A stretch of 64,000 bases of DNA from Paulownia fortunei (Eukaryota > Streptophyta > Magnoliopsida > Lamiales > Paulowniaceae), in contig CM033113.1 in assembly GCA_019321725.1 (NCBI GenBank), positions 1,302,001 through 1,366,000 on the forward strand, given 5' to 3'. Positions 54,801 through 64,000 of this stretch are shown here, one piece after another. The notes below the pieces were generated by a model, which ran no database searches, was not told where the DNA came from, and saw only the letters and a program-made list of their open reading frames with translations. Positions within the stretch are counted from its first letter, which is position 1; each line of letters begins with the position of its first letter. The translations under genes were made by a program, and so were the position numbers.

Positions 54801-57800
54801 AATTCTAGGTCATGTAGATCTAGTAATAAGTAATCAATCATATTTTTATCTTAACATGCCAAACTTGATCGTGATTGCTAAATGCATGGACATGCATATT
54901 TTTGCCATGATGATCTGCAGCATTTGCGTGTAGAGGAGAATCCCATACTTAAGATGTCTCATCTGGAAGCAGCTTCAATTTTGCTTGTTGGTCCGACTTT
55001 AAAAAAATTCAATGACAGGGGTAAGTCTGATAGTTGTATTTAATCTCACCTTTGGCTGCCTTCTGCTCTTTTCTTACTCCTTTTATCACTTCATCTTCAG
55101 TACATAATTATTGAGTTTGAATTTTCTCAAAATTGTTTCAATGGATATCGTTTCTCTTCCTTGCTTTCCCCTGGTGGCGTGTTTGGGGGATATTGTGACT
55201 ACTTTCTACTGTAAAATGTCCATTCTCCAAATATGTTCTTTTTTATTTACGCAATTATTAACCATATTCTCCTTACTATTCACCTGTTCGAAATTCTTGC
55301 AGATCTTACCCGTGAGCAGATAGCAATTGCCAAGCGTTATCCTTCTCACACTGCCTTGTGCATTCGAGGTGGTTGGGATTTGTGCCGTCCAGAACAAGCT
55401 GTAGGTAAGTTTTTAGCAAATCACTCTTGTTTTGGTTTCTGAACAATGGATTCAATGTGGGCACTGTTTGACTTTCGATATTTCTCTTAATTTTATTTTT
55501 CGGTTACATTTTGAGGTAGTCTTTGGCAGTTCCTTCGTTTTTTGTTATGATGAGTAGGATTCTAGCGAATGTGGATATAAAGAATAAGGGCTCAAGGGTT
55601 TTTCAAATATTAAATTTCTGAAAAGAATCTGACAAGCTCAAAGGATGGAAACTGGGAGCAGGTGAGCAGCAGGCTGTTGCTCCTTCAGTGTGCACAGCGT
55701 CATACTGTGTAACTGGGTCAAGTTGTTTAACTGACATTGTTGCCAGTCTTGATGAGTCCTAGGATCTAGAGCATATTGCATTTGACAAATTACTTGTATA
55801 AAAGAAGTTGGTTGTTCCAGCTTGGTGCCTAGCTCAATTTGATTTGTTTTTTCAATGAGCTTTTCTAGTGCACTTGAGATTCTTTTGTACGTAGACCTAA
55901 CACGAGTTTTGTCAACACTGGGAACAAGCTCATATCCTTAGCGAGTGGCTGCCTTCAGTGTTTACCAGCTTCTGTTCCTATGAGGGTCCATGCACCTTCC
56001 TGCAGTGTTAAGCTTGAAAACTGAAAGTTTGTATACTTTCCAATTGCGTCCAATGTGCATCAGAGTAGACACTGTCCTAACGCTCCTACCCATGTGCGGC
56101 ACTGCTGTTTTTCTGGATAAAATATCATACAATCAGGGAGGAACTTTACTTGAATTATTAGATCAGTTTTAATTCATCATTGCGGATTTTATCATTAAAT
56201 TTCAAGTTAGAAGACTGCATAATATGAAGATGCAACTTAATTTTTCAAAGACTACTACCATTTGGCCTGAAACTCACTCAACTATACTGTTCTCTATTTG
56301 TATGATTATATCAAATTAGACATGCAGCAATCATGATAATTGTTTTTCCTTTTCATTCCTTTCTTTGTGTCTAAATATGCTTGTCTTTGTCAACAGATTC
56401 TACGTTTAAGTTTCTGCTAGAACAATGGAAAGAACACCTTCCTTCTGGATACTTGCTTAAAAAAGCTTTTGTAGACCAACCATTTGAGGAAGATGCTTGC
56501 TGTTGCCACTTTGAGTTTGTTAGAGACATAACTGAAGGTAGTGGTTCAGCATTAGACTTGAAATACCAGTGGTTTATAGGAGAGCGAACTCCTTCAAATT
56601 TTACAGCAATTTCTGGCGCATGCGGAGAGGTGTGTCAATAGTTTTCAAGCATTTAAATTTCTGATTCGTCATTTAAAATTAAACAATTGCCTTTGAACTC
56701 TATGTCAGATCTACTTCCCCAAGCGTGATGACATTGGCAGAATCTTGAAAGTGGAGTGTACTCCGATACTGGGAGATACTGAATATCCCACGATTTTTGC
56801 AATATCTTCGCCAGTTTCTCCAGGTATAGTTTCTCTGATAAATTGAGGAAATTGCTGATTATTGAATGCATTTTCCATGTATTTGATGCTGCTGCAGTCA
56901 TGATGCATATTTGCCAAAATTTATGAGGATGTTAGTAATGTATGCATCATCTTGCTTGCATGCCACTATCTGCCAGTTCATTCTTCCCGTAGTCATGATA
57001 AAGCAAAGTATGAGAAAAGGTTATCTCTGAAGCTAGTCAGTCAAACGGAGTGGCCATTTCATTCCTCAAACAGTTTGGAGTACTTGTGTAATGAGTCTGA
57101 CTGCAACTTGAAATCAGCTAATTAACTTAGTACTATGATGAGTCATATAATACTTTCTGATAGCTTCGAAATATGATGTCGTTGATGGTGTCATTTCCTT
57201 CCTCCCCAGATGGCCCAGTTTCCTGTTTGCTTGACGATGTGGCCTGGGCTTAGTAGATAGGGCTTTTCATACCAGTTTAAGGAATTGTTATTCTTTCTTT
57301 TCTTTTTTTTTTTTTTCAAAGAAACTACTCTAAGCACTTGTGCTCTGTTCTCTTCATTTTTTGGACCTTTTGATGTCTGTGTCATTAATGTTTCCTTTCT
57401 GACAGCAAATGAGCTTTGTTCTTCAATATTCTTTGCTTCCTGATGTTGGATATGTGCCCTTCTCTTTTCCTATTTGAGATTGACCAAGTTACTCTCTATC
57501 ATCGCCATATTATTATTATCAATGTTATTTCGATGGTTCTTATTTGAACAAAGTTTTACATGATCTAAAAGAAATTCATCTGGTGGATACGTATTTTCCA
57601 TGTCCATTAACTATTTCTGGGTATCTTTCTGAAGGCACTGGAATCCCTAAGGTCATAAAGATTGATGTACGTGGGGAGCTGGTGGAAGGAAACACAATGA
57701 AAGGGTATGCTGAGGTTGCATGGTGTGGGGGGACTCCAGGGAAAGGTGTTGCTAGGTAAAATCATCCAAGGTTGCCATATGAAGCATTTTGAGTCTGAAA

Positions 57801-60800
57801 CTGTTCTACCCCCCCACCAAAAAAAAAAACAAAGATGATCCTCTTCATGTGAGAGGAACTTATTTTTTTTGGTTTGTATGTAGTTGGCTTAGGAGACGAT
57901 GGAATAGCAGCCCTGTGGTAATTGCTGGTGCAGAAGAGGAAGAATATCAACTTACCCTAGACGACATAGATTCATGTTTGGTTTATATGTACACCCCTGT
58001 AACTGAAGAAGGTGCCAAAGGGGAACCTCAGTATGCGATCACTGATTATGTAAAAGCAGGTGCGAGGTTGATAAATGTGGCGTTCATCCTTATTTACCAT
58101 AGCATGATTGAGGAGTTACACTGACACTTTAGGTGAAGTGTAACATCTGAAAGCTGATCTGGTTGTTAAAACTGTGGGTGCACCTTTCTTGACAAAAGAA
58201 CAAAAAATCATGCCTGATTCAATGCATGTATTTGCATATATTCTAGTCATTTTGCTTCTCAACCTTGAAGCATCTATGTTTCCTGGAAATTGACATGCCA
58301 AGAACTTGAAATTGCATTTTTGTTATTATATTATCTTTGTAATCTTTTGGGTCCTGTTTATGATTTCTTTCCACCAAGAATCATTAATAGCATGAACATA
58401 TAACAAGGTTATTTCAAACATAGAACAATGCTCCTTCAAACATTGATTGTGAACTCTGAAACTTTTGATTGTTCTGCAAGAAATACATTGCAACTGCAGC
58501 TTTGACTGCTCATTTGTCTACTTTTTTAGATGACTATATGACTTGTACTTAAGGAAGTGCGGAATCTATGTCCAGGATAAATACATTAGTGTGTAACATG
58601 TCTGACATAAACTTTCCTCTTGCAGTATTCCGGCATGCTAATTTTTAAATTTTCAAAATTAACTTTTCTGGCTGCCTTAATTAATACTTTATTATAGATT
58701 CGATATCTTTTTCCTTTTTAACCAATCAATTATTTTCTTAAGTACTTTATTGCTCTTCGTTGGCAGCTCCTCCATCTGTGAGTAACATACAAATTACTGG
58801 AGATGTTGTTGAAGGAAGTACAATCAGAGGGGTAGGGGAGTATTTTGGAGGAAAAGAAGGCCCCAGCACGTTTGAATGGTTGCGTGAGGATAAGGATACC
58901 GGGTTGGTGTTCATTGCTTTGTGTTATTTCTGTCATGAAGTGAATCAATTGGTCTATACCACTTGTTTTTTTTTCACTTTCAATTATGGTTTGGCTCAAT
59001 CAGTTGGTCTGTCTTGTCTCTATGATCTTGACTCTTGATTATGCTTTTCGCTTGTTTGTTCTCTGGGTAAGCTGTCCCCTGTTAGTGAATAAAATTAGTA
59101 TGGAGCTTATTTTTCATTTGCATCGTGCAAGTCTTGCTTTCATTCTGTTTTCCTTGGATTTTATTTTTCTTGTGGGAGAGAGGTGATCAATCTGTTTCTC
59201 TTTGGCCATAGAAACTGAGTTAGCTGGTTACTTTTTCTCCTGTTTGCAGAGAATATACATTGGTGTTAATGGGTACAAATGAATATACTTTAACAAAAGA
59301 AGATGTTGGATGTTGTTTGGCATTTGTTTATGTACCTGTGAACTTTGAAGGTCAGTTCTTTCATCATGCAAGTCTTGCAGTTCTTCTAGCCTGCTTTATG
59401 TCTTCTTGTTTGCAGCAATATATAATCTTCCCTGTATTTCGACTATTTTCAGGGCAGGAAGGGAAGTCTATGTCTGTAGTGTCCCAGATAGTTAAGCAGG
59501 GTATGTAACAGCTTATTTTCATTGTGAGTTGGCTACTGTTAGAATAATTAGGGCAATGTTTCAGTCATATGAAATGCTTGTTCTTCTCAATAATATTGGT
59601 ATTGAACTACTTCCTTTTTTTTAAATGTTGCCTCCAAAAGTTTTTAGTTGGCTTTTATGTACTGACTATTATTGTTGGGTCTGCATAAATATATCTTTGC
59701 TCTTTTTCAGTTGTGCAAGCTTGTTTTTGGTTAGTATCTTATTTCTACAATTCCAATGGACGAGTCCTTACTGAAGTTTCCCACTACAAATACTTCTTTT
59801 GAATCGTTTATATATTATAACTCATTATAGTTGGTCTTTCTCTTATTTTCCATGCCTTCTTGAATTTATAATAGAAGCTTAATGAAACAAGTTATTTTCC
59901 AAGAAACAAGGAGTTTCATACAGTTCTATTGTTCTCCTTGCTATTGAAGATCCTCAGGTCTATGCCAGAGCTGGTTTACTTGGAATATTTCTGATTGTTA
60001 GACCTGATTATGATTATTTTGACAATCAATTACTAATAAACTTTATGTATTGTCAATTTGCGTAGGCAGAGGTAAATTGGTAAATAAGATTGGATAAAAT
60101 TTTAGTAGTTGCTACTGGATAAATATCGTAAATTTGAATGCACAAAATATACCTTTCCTTATTAAATTGGTGATCCTGATAAACCATGATTTATTTGGTG
60201 TAAAGTTCTGAACTCAGAAAAAAGCATGTGCACCAGTTGCTTAAATTTATTTGTTGCTTTTCTGTTTCTGAAGTATCATCAACTCTTCTATCCTGAACAT
60301 GCTTTGGTTGGTGAGTTCACTATTTTATTTTATTTTTCTTGTAGTTGTCATTTTTTAATCTGCTCTGTTCATTTTCTTCCTTTTTTCTTTATTCAAATAA
60401 CAGCTCCACCAAAAGTAACAAATGTGAAGATAATTGGTGAATTGAAGGAGGGAAGTAAGGTTACTGCGACTGGTATTGTCACTGGAGGAACGGAAGCTTC
60501 TAGTAGAGTTCAGTGGTTCAAAACCAGTTCTTCTACTTTTGAGGGTGAAAATGGTATTGAAGCATTAAGTACATCCAAAATTGCTAAGGTAAGATGTGCT
60601 TAGCAGCATCTTGTTTTAACTCGTATTGTGGATGCATACTTTCGGTTTAGCATTTTGCTTTATGTAGGCATTTCGCATACCTTTGGGAGCTGTTGGCAAA
60701 TACATTGTTGCAAAATTTACACCAACGACTCCGGATGGTGAAGCTGGTGAACCAGCTTATGTGATTTCTGACACAGCTGTTGAGAGTGAGTATAGTCTGT

Positions 60801-63800
60801 TCAAATTTTATCATTTAATTATGATAAGGAATCAGGAGAGTGCAGAAGTTGCGAAAGCACTGTAATTGTTGTAGTATTTTGATTTACTGTTAGTAACTTC
60901 TTATGTCTCTCTCTTGTTCATTATATCCCCAACTAATTCCTCATGAGAACCGGACAATTGAGGGATTTGGTTCTTATGAGAACTAGATATTAGAGGTAAT
61001 TGATCATACTTTATTTCAAAGAGCAGGTGACAAATTGAGAAAGAGAAGAATGAAAGAAGCGCTATCTATAATTCCTCAGGGTTATTTCTCACCTATGCAA
61101 CTCCTTAGGATTTATCTCTTAATAGCTGATCTGGATCATGTTGATTGTCTTCATTCTCTTTATTTGATTTCCAAAATCAGTTTGCACTGTCCCAAACTAG
61201 TTTCTTACTTCGATTTATTCTTTACCACTCACTTGTAGTTTTTCTATACTGAAGGTGAAAAAGTTACGTACCAGATATAACCTTATGTCATACATCAAGG
61301 AACATACTTGGAAAAGTATACAGAATACATATTTACTCTGTTAACTCTTCTTTATGGGGATGGAGTCAGTGAAATGTGCCAACTTGATCATAAACGATTG
61401 AAACAGAACCTTATGAATAATCATTGCTTTGAACTATTATAAATGAATATCTGTATGGCTTTTGGTTGTCACAGCACTACAACTGTTATTAAAAAACCAA
61501 TCTTTGTCACTTGAAACTCTAATTTAACTGATTTAGATTATATAACGTTTATTTTCTTTATTTTTTACTCAATTTCATTTTCTTTTCCCAATTTTCGACA
61601 TTGCCTGAAATTAGATGAATTGTAATCTTATAGTGTGACTTTCATAAAATGTTTGGTAAATTGTCCATGCTATTATGAATTTAAGCATTTTAGCCCGATG
61701 GCTAGTTCCTGAAACTATGCTTGTAAGTCCAATATTATAGCTCAGGCCTTGCTTAAGGTGATTCTTGCTTGATTTGCATGTCTTTTAACTACTAGACTTG
61801 TGAAGATTCAGCGGTATGCGAAATATTTGTCGTGAACTGTTTTTAAATGATTACTAACATGTACTAGAATTTTTGCAGCTCTTCCCCCAGTCTTAATTTT
61901 TTGTCTATAACCGGTGATTACTCTGAAGGGGGAGTGTTGACAGCATCATATGGCTATATTGGCGGCCATGAGGGGAAGAGTATCTATAATTGGTATCTTC
62001 ATGAGGTATATTACTACTGCACACTGTCACATCTAAACCCTATATCTTACGTCTTTTGCTATCAGTGAAGCGCCTTAGAAGGGAATAGAAAGGAAATTTA
62101 ATAAACATCAGTGACTATAATAACTGTTTGGATAGAGCGTAAATTCAAGCATCATCTTGCTAGCATTATTAGCCACGTGCAAAGGACTTATCACCTGAAG
62201 TATGAATCAACCTTAAAATGATATATTTGTGCATTAAACAAATTAATTGCTACGCCATGTAGGTTGAATCTTTTCATTCTCTTTTATATGATATGAAGCA
62301 CCCTGAAAAAGTTTAACGTGCTAATTTTCCAAAGAAAACAAAATTTTGGAGCGCATATATTCTTTTTAAACATTTCACATACTTGAAGGAACTTAGCTCA
62401 TCAGTTTGTTCTATGTTTTACCCTACCTTTTTATTTTTAATTTCATAATAATGAAAACTCTTCCTTGCATCATACGAAAATTAGGCAAAAATATTTATTC
62501 ATGATTAAAGCGTGAGTAGCTTTTAAGTCTTCCTCAAGCAGGTGACAACAATGTCTTGTGATTTATAGATTTTAGATTTTCCTTTACTACTTTTGGTTGT
62601 TAACTTCTATATTCCTTGACTTCCTGCAGGTGGAAACCGATGTTGGTACTCTAATACCGGAGGTTTCAGGTCTTCTTCAATATCGAATTCCAAAAGATGC
62701 CATTGGTAAATTCATATCTTTTACTTGTATCCCAGTACGCAATGATGGTATTGCAGGTGAACCAAGAACTTGCATTGGACAAGAACGTGTTCGTCCAGGT
62801 AACTACAAAAAGCAAGTTCTTAAGTTCTGGATATTGAGATTTGGTTCCACTTGTATTTTGTATGGGAGTTTGCATTTGTTTTACCAGTTAAATCTTTCTC
62901 AAGTGCTAACTGTGGCTATGTTATATTAGCACTTGGAAAGAACTGAAAACGAAATGTGTGGTTATATTTGTAGAAGCAGGCTGGATTATTTCAGCCTGCA
63001 GTGACAATTTTAGGGAAGAGCTTTGGACGGTTCTCTTTATTGCTGTGAATTGATGCGCACAGTGAATGTGTTTTGATGACTTAGGATTCTGTTGCTTTTT
63101 GGGTCTTCCACTGGGTTGCTTCTTTCTGTATTTCAATTTCTTTTCTCCGCAGAAGAATAAACTCCCTGAACGCTCAATTTGTTCAAAAGTTGGATAATTA
63201 TATTCTCTGCTTGTTGAACCATCTTTCCTTCTACCTTTCTGTTTGTTGAATCATTGGCTTAAGTTTACAAATTTTATGTCAATTTTAGATTGACTAATAT
63301 AGCAGCTTATGTTTTCAAGATAATACATCACAGAGGAGCAAATCCATTGAAATCTGGCAGCTGAATTTCCAAGCCACAGATCTGTCAACAACTGAATTTC
63401 GATGTTTAATAACACTGATATGTGCTGATGTGGGAGGACTCTACTTTTATTGATTGCTTTAATGCTTTTCAAGATTCTTCCTTGGTATAATTGATTTTTT
63501 AGGACGTTGTATCTTACTTTTGGCATGGATGTCAAGTGCCTAGTTTGGTCCTTTCTTGTACACTATTTGATACAAGACTCTGAAGCTCTCAGTAGTGAAA
63601 AGTTTTTTGTTTTCTGTTGTGGATTAATTCTGACATTTTTTTCCCTCCTTGTTAATCCATTAATAGGAAGCCCAAGATTGCTTTCTTTACAAATTATTGG
63701 AACTGCTGTTGAAGGCACTACTCTAAATGTAGAAAAGAAATACTGGGGTGGTGAAGAGGGAGAGTCAATATACCGCTGGTTCCGGGTATTTGATTTGATT

Positions 63801-64000
63801 TGGAGTACCATTAGCATATTCGTTAGGTTTTTGTGCTTGTGAAGTTATAAAGTTTCACTATAGCTATAGCTGATAATTCTGAGAACATTTTTTCCCAACA
63901 AAATTTAACATAATTGCTGTTTCTCATAGAGGCTAAACTGTAGAAATTTTTGTTGCAGACTAGTTCAAATGGCACCCACAATGAAATAATTGGTGCAACT
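51889..64000 (+). CDS. AIR9: AIR9, microtubule-associated protein, N-terminal ~60% (runs off right edge)
   Basis: Exons: 51889-52773, 53205-53276, 53818-53883, 54037-54108, 54190-54255, 54356-54418, 54494-54559, 54921-55020, 55303-55404, 56397-56629, 56709-56823, 57635-57755, 57884-58059, 58767-58902, 59250-59350, 59453-59500, 60404-60588, 60668-60785, 61879-62005, 62630-62798, 63667-63785, 63959-64000 and on. Residues 1-295 are basic and Ser/Thr/Pro-rich, the microtubule-binding part. Residues 296-430 are leucine-rich repeats, about one repeat per 22-24-codon exon (Leu-Tyr-Leu-Ala-Gly-Asn-Gln-Ile; Leu-Ala-Ala-Ser-Lys-Asn-Lys-Ile). From about residue 580 come A9 repeats, each with a Gly-Gly-x-Glu-Gly (or Gly-Gly-Thr-Pro-Gly) and a Trp core. 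AIR9 decorates cortical microtubules and the preprophase band, and marks the division site. Phases agree except at exons 18-19, where a one-base discrepancy occurs (see 61884-61888). Confidence 0.96.
60782..61892 (+). other. Frame discrepancy at AIR9 exon 18/19 junction with tandem donors
   Basis: With the strong donor GTGAGT (exon end 60785) and the acceptor before 61879, the frame is lost. Exon 19 has five Cs at 61884-61888 where the family sequence Leu-Pro-Pro-Ser-Leu needs six. A second GT four bases on (GTATAG, exon end 60789) restores the frame exactly and changes the junction to Glu-Ser-Asp-Ser-Ser-Pro-Ser-Leu. Either a base is missing in the assembly, or splicing has shifted, or this allele is damaged. 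Confidence 0.75.

Noticed and set aside
1..64000. tRNA, rRNA or organelle DNA insertions
   Set aside because: I found no T-loop/acceptor pairs forming a tRNA cloverleaf, no rRNA-like stretch and no plastid or mitochondrial coding sequence. A covariance-model search would be needed to exclude small RNA genes such as miRNAs.

Overview
This is plant nuclear DNA, almost certainly from a eudicot. The evidence is long AT-rich intergenic stretches, intron-rich genes with GT-AG introns, TIR and LTR transposons, and proteins with clear plant-type architecture (CPSF30 fused to a YTH domain, AIR9, DRT111, a SAPS family protein, a BES1/BZR1-domain protein). An asterid would fit, but the sequence does not prove it.

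Layout. 1-1414: the 3' part of a KxDL-motif protein gene (+). 1.4-8.5 kb: intergenic DNA with a decayed Ty1/copia fragment (-) at 5.5-6.2 kb and weak gene-like relics. 8546-9219: a compact two-exon BES1/BZR1-domain gene (+). 10168-12938: the splicing factor gene DRT111/SFPS (-), with a foldback element in its single intron. 13-17.9 kb: AT-rich DNA holding two large inverted-repeat elements and a frameshifted LONELY GUY (LOG) pseudogene. 17927-30585: a complete 19-exon SAPS-domain (PP6 regulatory subunit) gene (+), whose intron 6 holds two abutting Tourist-like elements, the larger with gene-like cargo. 30.6-32.8 kb: spacer with a long purine tract. 32766-40513: a complete 7-exon CPSF30-L gene (-), with three CCCH fingers and a YTH domain, a long intron 2, and an in-frame stop just inside that intron that would end a short isoform. 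40.5-42.8 kb: AT-rich spacer. 42825-48430: a degraded Ty3/gypsy LTR element (-). 48.4-50.5 kb: spacer with a hAT-type element that has an exact 8-bp target duplication. 50.5-64 kb: the first ~1,060 codons of AIR9, the large microtubule-associated protein (+), running off the right edge.

The most unusual structure is at 43.9-46.1 kb. Inside the minus-strand gypsy element, a reverse-transcriptase/RNase H segment of about 0.43 kb occurs three times in tandem. Between the copies sit two ~0.65-kb copies of the AIR9 leader plus the first 36 codons of AIR9, whose source lies 5-7 kb downstream in the same orientation. The two copies join the gypsy sequence at identical breakpoints with 3-4 bp microhomology. 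They differ from each other and from the source by scattered substitutions, so this looks like a real, not very recent, rearrangement. Read-through from the LTR would produce RNA antisense to the AIR9 leader.

Functionally the intact genes are independent housekeeping or regulatory genes: organelle positioning (KxDL), splicing (DRT111), phosphatase targeting (SAPS), mRNA 3'-end processing and m6A reading (CPSF30-L), cortical microtubules (AIR9). DRT111 and CPSF30 both act in RNA processing, but nothing here shows that they are co-regulated.
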